Shown here one piece after another: positions 33,053 through 41,468 of a DNA stretch of 64,000 nucleotides. Numbering within the stretch: position 1 is the first letter of the stretch; each line of letters starts with the position of its first letter. Source of the DNA: HGM11368 sp051883455 (lineage in GTDB: Bacteria > Bacillota > Clostridia > Christensenellales > UBA3700); NCBI GenBank assembly GCA_051883455.1, contig JBJETT010000008.1, positions 62,001 to 126,000 on the forward strand, written 5' to 3'. Both the position numbers and the translations under genes were made by a program. The notes beneath the pieces were generated by a model, which had not been told where the DNA came from, did not search any database, and saw only the letters and a list, made by a program, of their open reading frames with translations.

Positions 33053-34927
33053 TCACTTCTCATACGTTTGGTTTTGCAAGATTTCCACTTGCGCCTCTAT
33101 CATCTTGCTCTTGTGCTCTCGTATGTGCTTTTTGAGTTTTTCCCTTACCTTTTCGGGCAGGTCGTCCGCTACGATATATCGCTTGATATGTTCGTCGCAG
33201 TGTATGTTGTGGTCGTCGAACTCTCCCACTACCAACTCTTTACTCTCCACTTCGGCGTTCTCTTTCATAGCCTTGTTACGATGGCATTCTTCGATGTCCA
33301 TACTGCTCTCCCAATTACCAAAGCCCAGCATCTCCATAATTTTGAGTTTGTTGCGCTTGGACACCGAGCCGTCGCTGTCGTTGAGTGCGCCGAGTTTGAT
33401 GAGTTCCATCACCATATTTCTACGGTTGGCAAGCGAGTCGGAGAGCTGATTTTCGTTGTCGAAGACGATATCTTCGCTGCCTAGGTCGCTTCTACTAAAG
33501 TACACGCTCTTGACGTCGTTGTTGTCGCCTGCTATTCTTACCAATCTGTTAGAGGTTGCGTATTGCTTATATAGCCTTATTATTTGCTCGGCTATCGTCT
33601 TGACGCACTCTCTAATGCTAGACGAAGCTATAGACAGACGGGTGTCGTCTTGCTCCACCAACAAGCTGATTGCCTTACCCGACATACTGTCGTAGGTCTG
33701 CGAATACTTGGACAGCTCGCTCACGCCCGATATGGTGACGAACTCGGATAGCAGTCTCTCTTCTTCTATATGGAAGTCGCTCGGCACTTTGCCCGCGTCC
33801 ATCATGTGAGGTATGCTAGAGCCTTGTCTATATACGAGTATTTTTCCCGGCGACAAGCCCTCTTCTTCCAAGTTGTCGGTGTCCACCGAGCCGTCCTCAA
33901 CCGCCAATACACCCATTGCTATACGGTTCATATACTCGTGCTTGCGATTTTTGACTGCGTTGTATGCCCTTTGAAGAGGTATCATTCTCTCAACCACGCT
34001 CATTCCGAAGAAAGAGGCAATCTTTTCTATGCAATGTATCCTTGCAAAGGGATAACCTCTAGAGCCGTCTTTGCCGTTGAGATACGGTAGTTCCCCCTTA
34101 TATAACAGTTTGTCACCGGCTACTATCACCAATTCGCCCTCAGGCATATCCTTGGTAGGTAAGGTATATCTTTCTATCACTACGCAACTGTCGTGCGCCG
34201 TAGTATTGAATATACTACCCACGCTCGCGCTATAGCCCGCACCGCCAAGGCTCGGCGTATTGTCCATACCCAATACGTCCACGTCGTCGCCCTTGACGTC
34301 TACGCCCCACGCGTCCTTGATTTCGCCCACGTGGTAGGCTTTGGCGTGTATTATGCTTAGGCACTCGTCTATGCTATCTCTCGATATGCTGTCGGGATAG
34401 ATTTCGTATGGCGGAACGACGGCAATTTCCACGTCGCCCTCTTTGATGCTCACGTTGTTTTTGCTCTTGCCTACGACTCTACCTTTATCAGCCGACCATA
34501 TAGTTTTGAAGAAACAGCTTCCCACCACCTCGCTCCACATAGTCGCCGTATTCATCAGCCTCGGCATATCGTTTTTTGCCAAGGTTGCAGCCACTATCTG
34601 CGTGGAGAGCTTGGCGGAATTGACGTCGCCCTCGTCTTGACTGAACGGTCTTACCGTCATACCCGTCTTGGTTCTCGACAACTTAGCAACACGCGTTTCG
34701 ATAATAGATGCGATGTGATTGAACACCTCTCTCTCTTGCCAGAAATATTGTTTGCCGTAGTCCTCGACGTCGCCTCTCGGGGTTATCTCGCAGTATTGAT
34801 TGCCCACCATAAAGTTCATATTGAGTCGCCATTGCAACTCTAACGGTCTACGCTCTTGTCTGCGCCTCTCCCAATCGGCTCTCACTTCGTTTACGATTTT
34901 TTCTTGTATTTTGTCCTCGATTTTCAC
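33053..34927 (-). CDS. Phage portal protein (P22-like size)
   Basis: The 624-residue product begins with a helical RADWERRRQERRPLELQWRL and MNFMVGNQYCEITPRG. It continues through WQEREVFNHIASIIETRVAK, PPYEIYPDSISRDSIDECLS and VVERMIPLQRAYNAVKNRKH, and closes with FDDHNIHCDEHIKRYI and LKKHIREHKSKM. These are recurrent phrases of large portal proteins of podovirus-like Firmicutes phages. The portal forms the 12-subunit channel through which the terminase pumps DNA. A GGAGGA site precedes the ATG. The gene is intact and full length. Confidence 0.8.
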   Translation of the reverse strand: MKIEDKIQEKIVNEVRADWERRRQERRPLELQWRLNMNFMVGNQYCEITPRGDVEDYGKQYFWQEREVFNHIASIIETRVAKLSRTKTGMTVRPFSQDEGDVNSAKLSTQIVAATLAKNDMPRLMNTATMWSEVVGSCFFKTIWSADKGRVVGKSKNNVSIKEGDVEIAVVPPYEIYPDSISRDSIDECLSIIHAKAYHVGEIKDAWGVDVKGDDVDVLGMDNTPSLGGAGYSASVGSIFNTTAHDSCVVIERYTLPTKDMPEGELVIVAGDKLLYKGELPYLNGKDGSRGYPFARIHCIEKIASFFGMSVVERMIPLQRAYNAVKNRKHEYMNRIAMGVLAVEDGSVDTDNLEEEGLSPGKILVYRQGSSIPHMMDAGKVPSDFHIEEERLLSEFVTISGVSELSKYSQTYDSMSGKAISLLVEQDDTRLSIASSSIRECVKTIAEQIIRLYKQYATSNRLVRIAGDNNDVKSVYFSRSDLGSEDIVFDNENQLSDSLANRRNMVMELIKLGALNDSDGSVSKRNKLKIMEMLGFGNWESSMDIEECHRNKAMKENAEVESKELVVGEFDDHNIHCDEHIKRYIVADDLPEKVREKLKKHIREHKSKMIEAQVEILQNQTYEK

Positions 34928-34935
34928 ATTGTCCT

Positions 34936-35126
34936 CCTTTTTGTTTGACTTTTCTTATCGTTTTTTGCATAGGCTCTCGCAAAGTATCTATTCGCAGGAA
35001 TTCCACTAGCAACTACGCTCGCAACGTTGATTATTTGGCATATCCCTAGCGCCTTTGCTCGCAAGAGTGGCTATTTCGATCGTCGACTCTACGTTCATAG
35101 CCTACGCGCTCAACTCTCTCGACTAT
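34936..35126. other. Non-coding gap in the phage module
   Basis: About 190 nt with no open frame carrying a ribosome site, no clear promoter and no long hairpin. Confidence 0.5.
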
Positions 35127-35351
35127 TTATCTTCTTATTCCACCCTTGCCTAAATCCTTTTGCAAGATATTCTTAGGACTTTTGGGTACGAATACCGACG
35201 AGGCTTGCTCGTATATGGCTTGCAAACATTCCTTGCATAGATTGAGATATTTGTCGGGACTATTACCCTCTTTGAATACGGAATAGTCGGCAGTATTTTT
35301 GCAACCCGACGTGTCGCACTTTACCTTCTTTTTTTGCTCGATTATTTTCAT
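35127..35351 (-). CDS. Small zinc-ribbon-like protein in the phage module
   Basis: The 74-residue product carries two cysteine pairs (KCDTSGCKN and NLCKECLQ) 27 residues apart, a plausible zinc-binding treble-clef or ribbon, followed by a basic tail (KNILQKDLGKGGIRR). No family recognised; such proteins are frequent between the terminase and portal genes in Firmicutes phages. A strong AAGGAG site lies 7 nt before the ATG, and the gene begins 15 nt after the small-terminase-like gene. Confidence 0.6.
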   Translation of the reverse strand: MKIIEQKKKVKCDTSGCKNTADYSVFKEGNSPDKYLNLCKECLQAIYEQASSVFVPKSPKNILQKDLGKGGIRR

Positions 35352-35366
35352 AATTTCTCCTTATTT

Positions 35367-35672
35367 TTAGACTTCTTCGTCCCTCTCGATTTTTTTCTTC
35401 TTTGCTCTCGTTTTAGGCTCGGGCTGATTGAGTTGTATAGTCAGCTCTTTTAGCATTGCTTGCAATTCTTCTTCGCTCTTGTTCGACAAGTCATCGGTTA
35501 CTTCTTGCAATTCCATCAAAGCTTTTATTGCGCTCATATCGGGCGGAACGTGCTTTTTAGACACCTTCTTTTTGACAAGGTTGCCCTCCTCTCCGCCGTA
35601 CTCTTCCACCACCTCTTTGGCTGTATAGCCTATCGCCTTTTTGTATAGAGCCTTCTTCAATTCTTCATCCAT
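35367..35672 (-). CDS. Small-terminase-like protein lacking the DNA-binding N-terminus
   Basis: From the ATG at 35672 (perfect GGAGG) the product is 101 residues. ALYKKAIGYTAKEVVEEYGG followed by LVKKKVSKKHVPPDMSAIKA resembles the oligomerisation part of phage small terminases, where a KRALGY...VPPDxxA pattern is frequent. The usual N-terminal helix-turn-helix is missing, and the C-terminus is a charged helix (ELTIQLNQPEPKTRAKKKKI). The position after, not before, the large terminase is also unusual. It could be a reduced TerS or an unrelated packaging accessory protein; low certainty. Confidence 0.45.
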   Translation of the reverse strand: MDEELKKALYKKAIGYTAKEVVEEYGGEEGNLVKKKVSKKHVPPDMSAIKALMELQEVTDDLSNKSEEELQAMLKELTIQLNQPEPKTRAKKKKIERDEEV

Positions 35673-35780
35673 TTTTCCTCCTTTTTCGGCATTTTTGATA
35701 TACAAATACTCAACCCCGCTTTTGACAGAGTTGAGCATTTTGCCCATACGTATTGCGTTTTTGACAGTCAACCTACGTTT

Positions 35781-35891
35781 TTCGTTGCCATAACGTTACA
35801 AACGGTGCTGTCTTTTCGTTGTCGTAGCATTATCAAACAAAGTACTTCCTTAGTTGCTACGGCATTATCAAACGGTGCTGTTCTTTCGTTG
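35781..35891. repeat. Short imperfect direct repeats at the large-terminase 3' end
   Basis: A motif like GTTGCTACGGCATTATCAAA, partly followed by CGGTGCTGT..TTTCGTTG, occurs about three times (near 35781, 35816 and 35851). The last copy overlaps the end of the terminase gene. It is a possible packaging (pac) or regulatory site. Confidence 0.45.
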
Positions 35892-37298
35892 CTTCAATCC
35901 GTTGATTAGTCTTCTTTTGTCCTTTTGTATTGCCGTATATTTGACCGACGGCGTGGTAGGTGGTTGAGGCCTAGTCATCACGTAATACCTAAGTGCGTCG
36001 AGAGCGTGGTCGTCCTTTTTGATTGGATTGTCGCCCTCGCTCCACCAATAGCCTTTGATTTCTCGTATTAGGTTGACACAACAAGAAAATATCCTTATTT
36101 TGTCCAATGCAAAGTATTGTTTGACCCTCGCTATTCCGCTAAATAGTTGTTTATCCACCGCCGTGTTGACCATTATGCCTCCCTCTCTGAATAGTTCTGC
36201 CACGCTCCTCACGCCTGCCAGCGTTCTTTGGTTGGCTGCGCTGTCTATTATTGCGTTTAGCCTACCTTTGCTATCTCTTTTCCAGCTGAGTTTATCTGCG
36301 AGTTCAAAGAGCTTGGTAACGTGGTAGTCAATATCCTTGCCCGCCTGATAGTGCTCGGCTACCACGTAGATATTGCCGTCGTAGTCCACTGCGCAAAATA
36401 GACACGCCGTAGGATTGTTGAGTCCCGGGTCGATAGTTATCATATCTTGCCAATCACTCGGCACGTCAAACGGTTCTATTACGTGTTTGGTTTGGTCGAA
36501 TTCCTTGTACACCATACCTTCCGACTGACTAAATCTGCCGTATCGTCTACTCTCCAAGGTGTCCTTATCCATCACGCTCGACAAAGCTTGCACTTCCTCA
36601 TCGTCAAGGAAGGGATTGTCGCCCCACTCGATATGCTCGTGCCACACTTGAGGGTTGTTAGGCGTGTTGAGATATATCTCGTCGTATACCCAGCTCAATC
36701 CCTTGAGCGGAGTCATCGTACCCCAAATATTGCCCTTGGTGTCGAGTACTCTCATCACGCATTCTTGATATATTTCCTTGGGCGGTTCTTCGTCGAACCA
36801 TACCCAATCGAGTGACGCACCTTGGAATTTTTCTCTGCCTTGGTCGCAACTTTTGAAGCCTATTCTTGACACGCTTCCAAAGACGTTTTTGACGAGTATG
36901 TAGTCGATGATGCCGTATTCATATTCTCCCTTTTTTCCGCTAGTCATCACCACGTCTTGTATCCAATCGGGGTTGAGGTAGCTAAGTATCTTGGCTTGCG
37001 CCACCTCTCTCTGCACTTCGTATGACAAGGACACTACCCACCCGTTCGTCGGCTTGTTTTCTCTGTAGGGGTGAATGCCCCTCGCCGTCCACACGGCTTC
37101 TACCGCACCGCATTCCGTCTTGCCCGAACGATTGCCTCCAAACACCCATCTATTGCGTTTTGGGCACTTGTGAAAAGCCATTTGTTTGGCGTGCACCTTG
37201 TCGCCCGTGTTGTAGGTAGACAGTCTGTCGTTGCCTTTTCGTCTATTGAGTTCTTTTTGAATTGCCAATATTCGGGCAATTATCTCTCTTTTTTGCAT
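35868..37298 (-). CDS. Phage terminase large subunit
   Basis: The 476-residue motor-nuclease has Walker A GGNRSGKT (54-61), Walker B DWVWFDEEPP (Asp169/Glu170-171), coupling motif WGTMTPLKG, and a C-terminal RNase H-like nuclease with acidic residues Asp290 (ITIDPGLNNP), Asp352 (AIIDSAANQ) and Asp429-Asp430 (KKDDHALDALRYY). All catalytic elements are present, so the enzyme looks functional. It would package DNA into the capsid encoded downstream. The ribosome site is weak. No promoter stands out directly upstream; transcription may come from the promoter at 39385-39413. Confidence 0.92.
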   Translation of the reverse strand: MQKREIIARILAIQKELNRRKGNDRLSTYNTGDKVHAKQMAFHKCPKRNRWVFGGNRSGKTECGAVEAVWTARGIHPYRENKPTNGWVVSLSYEVQREVAQAKILSYLNPDWIQDVVMTSGKKGEYEYGIIDYILVKNVFGSVSRIGFKSCDQGREKFQGASLDWVWFDEEPPKEIYQECVMRVLDTKGNIWGTMTPLKGLSWVYDEIYLNTPNNPQVWHEHIEWGDNPFLDDEEVQALSSVMDKDTLESRRYGRFSQSEGMVYKEFDQTKHVIEPFDVPSDWQDMITIDPGLNNPTACLFCAVDYDGNIYVVAEHYQAGKDIDYHVTKLFELADKLSWKRDSKGRLNAIIDSAANQRTLAGVRSVAELFREGGIMVNTAVDKQLFSGIARVKQYFALDKIRIFSCCVNLIREIKGYWWSEGDNPIKKDDHALDALRYYVMTRPQPPTTPSVKYTAIQKDKRRLINGLKQRKNSTV

Positions 37299-37347
37299 AT
37301 TTTTCTATTAACTTTCCAATATTTTGTTATTTTGCTCAAGTTTAGGA

Positions 37348-37376
37348 TTGAATTTTTGTCAATTTGCCTATATAAT
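37348..37376 (+). promoter_or_regulatory. Promoter of the 37587 gene
   Basis: TTGAAT (37348-37353), 17-nt spacer, TATAAT (37371-37376). It gives an untranslated leader of about 200 nt that contains a GTCGT-G-ACGAC palindrome near 37413. Confidence 0.65.
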
Positions 37377-37586
37377 ATAGTCGTAACGTATGCGATATTC
37401 GTAGGCGTGTCGTGACGACGTGATTTTGTCAATAAGGCTTATGTGGTAGTATGAGTACATTGCCAATCTTTTGATAGACAATCCACTTTGATTGACAATT
37501 CTCTTTCTCCTACAACGGATACCGACTTCAATCGTCCGTAGCGTTACGTTGCAAGATTATTACTCCTTCAACTCATTGAGGTAGAT

Positions 37587-38378
37587 ATGAAAAAGTTGTT
37601 CACAATCCTATTGCTTAGCGTGTGTCTGTTGTCGGTGGCAACGGCGGGCGTTTGCGTTGCGGAGACACCTGCAGAGTCACCGTATTACGTTGTCAACACG
37701 GGCGATATTACGATAGCCAATTCCTTGGCACTCTACGCCGACGTCGACGGCTCTCCCGCCGACTTCGTGGCTTGCTATATACCGCCAACCTATTACTTTC
37801 AATCTATGGGTACTATCAAGGGCGACTATACTCTCGTCACCTACAACAATGCCGAATTGTGGGTCAAGACGACCGACGTTTCTTCCAAAGCGTCCGTTGC
37901 TCCTACCGACAAACCTATTGAGGGCAACAAAGCGTATTTTAGCAAGGATATCGCTATCAACGCCCAAATTGTTGCCGACGAGGGCATGATCAAAGTCTTT
38001 TATAATACGTCTTTGACCGACAACAAAGCGGGGAGAAAGCTTATCGTGGTAGAGGACGTGACCGGTGTCAAGTTTATCGGTCTCAACGAGATAGGTGATA
38101 TGATATATTATTACGTCACCGTCACCACCTCGAGCGAAAGTTATACGGGTTTTATCGATCCTGCTAGCACCGACACCGTAGACCTTACCTTTGCCTCTAT
38201 ACCTCAACACCCCAACTCTATAGTAGTGCCCGACGACGTTCTTCCTACGATAGATGCTCCTAACATACAAGAACCTGCTAGCAACAACCTCGTACGCAAT
38301 ATTCTCATAGGCGTGATATGCGTGTTGTGCGTGATTATCGTATTTTTGATTTTCAAGCCAACTAAAAAAGCTAACTAA
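37587..38378 (+). CDS. Secreted, C-terminally membrane-anchored protein in the phage-like region
   Basis: The 263-residue product has a signal peptide (KKLFTILLLSVCLLSVATAG), a beta-rich outer domain with an SH3-like feel (SLALYADVDGSPADFVACYI, GDYTLVTYNNAELWVKTTDV), a Pro/Asn-rich linker and a C-terminal transmembrane helix (NILIGVICVLCVIIVFLIF) ending in a basic tail, so it is displayed on the outer face of the membrane. It is the only rightward gene inside the phage-like module, with its own promoter, long leader and terminator. I do not recognise the family. It could be cargo of the element or an unrelated envelope gene. Confidence 0.75.
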   Translation: MKKLFTILLLSVCLLSVATAGVCVAETPAESPYYVVNTGDITIANSLALYADVDGSPADFVACYIPPTYYFQSMGTIKGDYTLVTYNNAELWVKTTDVSSKASVAPTDKPIEGNKAYFSKDIAINAQIVADEGMIKVFYNTSLTDNKAGRKLIVVEDVTGVKFIGLNEIGDMIYYYVTVTTSSESYTGFIDPASTDTVDLTFASIPQHPNSIVVPDDVLPTIDAPNIQEPASNNLVRNILIGVICVLCVIIVFLIFKPTKKAN

Positions 38379-38403
38379 TATTCAAGTGTTGATTTCAAAA
38401 TTT

Positions 38404-38439
38404 TAGGCTCGCCAATCTTGATTGGTGTGCCTATTTTTT
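38404..38439 (+). terminator. Intrinsic terminator of the 37587 gene
   Basis: TAGGC..CCAATC / GATTGG..GCCTA interrupted stem followed by TTTTTT, 26 nt after the stop. Confidence 0.8.
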
Positions 38440-38681
38440 CACTATTTCCGCTTTTATCTAATAACGTATCCTACGCTAATCTATAGCTTTTAAGTGCCTA
38501 CGCCCGTCACAAAAATAACTGAACACACTCGTCAAGATTTCTAAACGCCTAAGCGTTACTAAATTATCAAAACGCTAACACTTTATATACTTCTGACGCC
38601 TACGTTTGTTGAAACCTCTAACTAAATTCGGCAATACTTGCTCACTTTTGACCTCGATTGTCTTTGACGGCAAACAAATCG
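38440..38681. other. Non-coding gap
   Basis: About 240 nt between the terminator above and the ArpU-like gene; no supported frame, tRNA or strong hairpin. Confidence 0.5.
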
Positions 38682-39347
38682 TTACGCCCCGTAGCCTGCC
38701 GATACTAGCTTAGACTTACCTTTTCCCCTCGATTTTTGGTTATCTGTTATTGGCTTTGCTTGCTCTCTCAACACGCCGTTAACTCTTGACGGTATTTGTA
38801 CGGACTGATTGCGTTTGGCTTGTACAATCAAGCTATTATGTTTGCGAAGCTCTTCCTCCGTCCACGACTTTGACTTGCCCACTCTTGTCGCCAAAGATTG
38901 ATTGCGACACTTTTGGTAAATCTTACCCACCAACGGGTCATCTAAATACTGATCGAACCACCTTTTATCGCAACCCAAAGCAAGACACAACTCTTCAAAA
39001 GTATCCAAGGCAATCACGCATCTTCTAAAAGCAGTCTTGAGACATACTTCGCATTGCTCCGCTATGATAGGATATTTTTGCTCTTGAACGTATCGCATTT
39101 GCAACATATCGACCAACTTGTCGTCCATCTTATCAAAAACTTGGTCTATCAAAATCTTGAGATTGACAATCCTTTCCTTTCTTTTGACCATATCCAGCAT
39201 TTTGTCAAAAAATACCGTTACGTCTCCCAAATAATTAAAACCTTTTAGCCCCGTGGTCATCAACAACTTATCCAAAGTATCCGCAACGCTGTCTAGCGAC
39301 CCGTACGCTCTCAACGCCGTCTTGACCCATATTTGCATTTCTTTCAT
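38682..39347 (-). CDS. ArpU/RinA-like phage late-transcription regulator
   Basis: The 221-residue product has a helical N-terminal region and, at about 95-140, a sigma-region-4-like helix-turn-helix (LQMRYVQEQKYPIIAEQCEV followed by CLKTAFRRCVIALDTFEELC). A basic C-terminal tail follows (DNQKSRGKGKSKLVS). This matches the ArpU/DUF1492 group of Firmicutes phage proteins that activate the packaging and structural genes. Its place upstream of the terminase is exactly where such regulators sit. A perfect GGAGGTGAT site precedes the ATG, and a strong promoter with an operator-like palindrome lies upstream. Confidence 0.6.
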   Translation of the reverse strand: MKEMQIWVKTALRAYGSLDSVADTLDKLLMTTGLKGFNYLGDVTVFFDKMLDMVKRKERIVNLKILIDQVFDKMDDKLVDMLQMRYVQEQKYPIIAEQCEVCLKTAFRRCVIALDTFEELCLALGCDKRWFDQYLDDPLVGKIYQKCRNQSLATRVGKSKSWTEEELRKHNSLIVQAKRNQSVQIPSRVNGVLREQAKPITDNQKSRGKGKSKLVSAGYGA

Positions 39348-39384
39348 TCTATCACCTCCTTATCCTCGGGTTGCTTGCAATCTT

Positions 39385-39413
39385 ATTATACCCCCCAATT
39401 TGCCAAATTGCAA
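39385..39413 (-). promoter_or_regulatory. Promoter of the ArpU-like gene
   Basis: Reverse strand TTGCAA (39408-39413), 17-nt spacer, TATAAT (39385-39390). Confidence 0.75.
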
Positions 39414-39416
39414 ATT
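39397..39416. promoter_or_regulatory. Operator-like inverted repeat over the -35 region
   Basis: AATTTGC-CAAATT-GCAAATT: perfect 7-bp arms spanning the spacer and -35 of the ArpU-like promoter. No repressor gene is encoded nearby. Confidence 0.45.
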
Positions 39417-39654
39417 TTATGGACATCAATTTTGAACATTTGTTCGTTTTTGTACCCATAGTTTACCACTAAATAGTTGACAATATGTGTCATATATCAC
39501 TTTTTTTGTTTGCAAATTTTGTCGAAAAAAGGCAACAAGACGCGCGTTGTTATTTTAGAGTGGAATTTAGCGCGCGTATATAAAAGCCGAGGTAGTCGTT
39601 AAACCGGAAAAACAAACGAAGTGTAAAAAAATTTTTTTTGAGGGCAAAATTGGA
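39417..39654. other. A/T-rich non-coding stretch with a GC-rich inverted repeat
   Basis: It contains ACGCGCG (39540-39546) and CGCGCGT about 24 nt further on, an inverted repeat standing out from an A/T-rich background. No gene is supported. Confidence 0.45.
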
Positions 39655-39685
39655 CTAAAAAAATACCGACTGCGCTTGCAGTCGG
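39655..39685 (-). terminator. Intrinsic terminator after the pseudouridine synthase gene
   Basis: Reverse orientation: CCGACTGC / GCAGTCGG with a 4-nt loop, then TATTTTTTTAG; it lies 133 nt beyond the stop at 39818. Confidence 0.8.
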
Positions 39686-39817
39686 ATAGACTTTTGTTAT
39701 ACGTCTAGTCGATATCTACTAGTCGTTGTGCGATAATCGTTGGTGTGCCTTTTGATTGTTTGCCTGTCGCCGTACGATTATAGTTATGCGCAATAGTTGA
39801 CTTAGATATCTATACGT

Positions 39818-40594
39818 TTATTTATCTTCCAAATTGATAGAGCTTTTGAGCGTGTAACTCTCGTACGGACTGACGGCAATGCCGATGTTCATATGGCGAG
39901 AGATATCAAATGCCTTCCAAGGTATCTCGTCCTTAGGAGGATATACGACGAAGGTCATCAGCTCTTTGCTGATAGGGTGTCTGAGTCTAAGCTCGGTAGC
40001 CCAAAGTCCTAGATTGTGACGGCAAGTCCTTGGGTCGGCGCCGTACTTGGCGTCGCCGAAAAGCGGACAACCTATGGTGGACATTTGCACTCTGATTTGG
40101 TGCGACCTACCCGTATAAAGTTGCACTTTGACTAACGAAAAGCCTTGTACCGTCTCTATGACGGAATAGTCTAGCTCGGCTCTCTTGGCTCCTTCGGTGA
40201 GCATTGGCACGACTTTGACGATATTTTGCGCCATATTTTTCTTGAGATAGTGCTCTAACTTGCCGTTCTTTTGTTTAGGCTCCGAGCAAGTCACGCAGAG
40301 GTACTTTTTGCTCATAGTGCCGTCCTTGATTTGCTCGGACAGTCTTGACGCAGCCTTGGAAGTCTTGGCAAACACCATGACGCCGCCCGTAGGTCTATCG
40401 AGTCTATGAACGAGCCCTACGTACACCTCGCCGGGTTTGTTATACTTTTGCTTGATATATCTCTTGACGATAGTGAGCATATCCTCGTCTTGCGAGTCGT
40501 CGCTTTGCGAAGGGATATTTTGAGGTTTGACAACTACGATAATATGATTGTCCTCGTACACTATAGCCAAATCGTCTATGTTAAACTCTTGCAT
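39818..40594 (-). CDS. RluA-family 23S/tRNA pseudouridine synthase
   Basis: The 258-residue enzyme has the family motifs DNHIIVVVKPQNIPSQ, GLVHRLDRPTGGVMVFAKTS (catalytic Asp in HRLDRPTGG) and LYTGRSHQIRVQMSTIGCPL. There is no N-terminal S4 domain, so it is the short RluA/YqcB-like subgroup. It converts specific uridines to pseudouridine in ribosomal or transfer RNA; the site cannot be predicted. An AGGTGA site lies before the ATG. It is the last gene of a leftward group with the methyltransferase (3-nt gap) and ileS. Confidence 0.92.
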   Translation of the reverse strand: MQEFNIDDLAIVYEDNHIIVVVKPQNIPSQSDDSQDEDMLTIVKRYIKQKYNKPGEVYVGLVHRLDRPTGGVMVFAKTSKAASRLSEQIKDGTMSKKYLCVTCSEPKQKNGKLEHYLKKNMAQNIVKVVPMLTEGAKRAELDYSVIETVQGFSLVKVQLYTGRSHQIRVQMSTIGCPLFGDAKYGADPRTCRHNLGLWATELRLRHPISKELMTFVVYPPKDEIPWKAFDISRHMNIGIAVSPYESYTLKSSINLEDK

Positions 40595-40597
40595 ATT

Positions 40598-41464
40598 TCA
40601 CCTGTTGCTCTTCCAAATTGCGCTACAACCGCACGGAAGTATTATATTTTCGTTGGTAGGCAAGCCCACTTCGTAGGCTTCGATACTTCCCTCACGCTCG
40701 CCGAGGGCAAGTGAGAGAATGTTGCTCATCACGGTAGGCTGTAGACCCGTCGTATATGAGTTGATGAGGAAAAATAGCGGATTGTCACTGAGCACCTTGA
40801 CGCATTCGCTCACAAGGTCGTGGATACTATCCTCTATCTTCCATACTTCGCCGTTTGCTCCTCTGCCGTAGGACGGTGGGTCCATAAGAATAGCGTCGTA
40901 CTTGTTGCCTCGCCTTATCTCGCGCGCGATAAACTTTGCGCAATCGTCGACGATATAGCGTATTCTATCGTTAGGTATACCGCTACTCAGTGCATTGGTT
41001 TTGGCTCTCTCCACCATTGCTTTGGCGGCGTCCACGTGTGTAACTTGCGCGCCCGCTTGAGCAAGAGCTACGGTAGCTCCGCCCGTATAGGCGAATAGGT
41101 TGAGCACCTTGATAGGTCTACCCGCGCTCTTGACCATTGAGCTCATGATATCCCAATTGACGGCTTGCTCGGGGAATAGCCCCGTATGCTTGAAACCCAT
41201 CAACTTGAGGTTGAAGGTAAGTCCTTTGCGTTGCAAGGTAAAGTCGCCCACTGCTTTGCCACTCGTCTCCCATCTTCCGCCGCCTTGGTTGCTACGGATA
41301 TACTTGGCGTTGAGTCCCTTGTACTTGGATAGGTCGAACTTGGCGTGCCAAATAACTTGCGGGTCGGGTCTTAGCAGTATTAGTTTGCCCCACCTCTCAA
41401 GCTTTTGTCCGTCGCCCGTGGCGATTATCTCGTAATCTTTCCAATCCGTTGCTACTTTGATCAT
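40598..41464 (-). CDS. Class I SAM-dependent methyltransferase (RlmI/RlmK-like)
   Basis: From the ATG at 41464 the product is 288 residues. The SAM-binding fold starts at VLNLFAYTGGATVALAQAGA (motif I), then THVDAAKAMVERAKTNA, RYIVDDCAKFIAREIRRG and the catalytic-site strand YDAILMDPPSYGRG. The pattern is that of the RlmI/RlmK rRNA cytosine-C5 or guanine methyltransferases without their PUA domain. The in-frame extension upstream lies inside ileS and lacks a start signal. It begins 4 nt after the ileS stop, so it is translationally linked to tRNA charging and next to another RNA modifier. Confidence 0.87.
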   Translation of the reverse strand: MIKVATDWKDYEIIATGDGQKLERWGKLILLRPDPQVIWHAKFDLSKYKGLNAKYIRSNQGGGRWETSGKAVGDFTLQRKGLTFNLKLMGFKHTGLFPEQAVNWDIMSSMVKSAGRPIKVLNLFAYTGGATVALAQAGAQVTHVDAAKAMVERAKTNALSSGIPNDRIRYIVDDCAKFIAREIRRGNKYDAILMDPPSYGRGANGEVWKIEDSIHDLVSECVKVLSDNPLFFLINSYTTGLQPTVMSNILSLALGEREGSIEAYEVGLPTNENIILPCGCSAIWKSNR

Positions 41465-41468
41465 AGCC

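Noticed and set aside
39540..39580. ACGCGCG/CGCGCGT inverted repeat as a phage attachment or terminator
   Set aside because: Arms are 24 nt apart with no T run and no matching copy at the other end; kept only as a described oddity.
26861..39800. Attachment-site direct repeats flanking the phage-like module
   Set aside because: Comparing both flanks by eye showed only terminators and dispersed repeats, no shared core of useful length.
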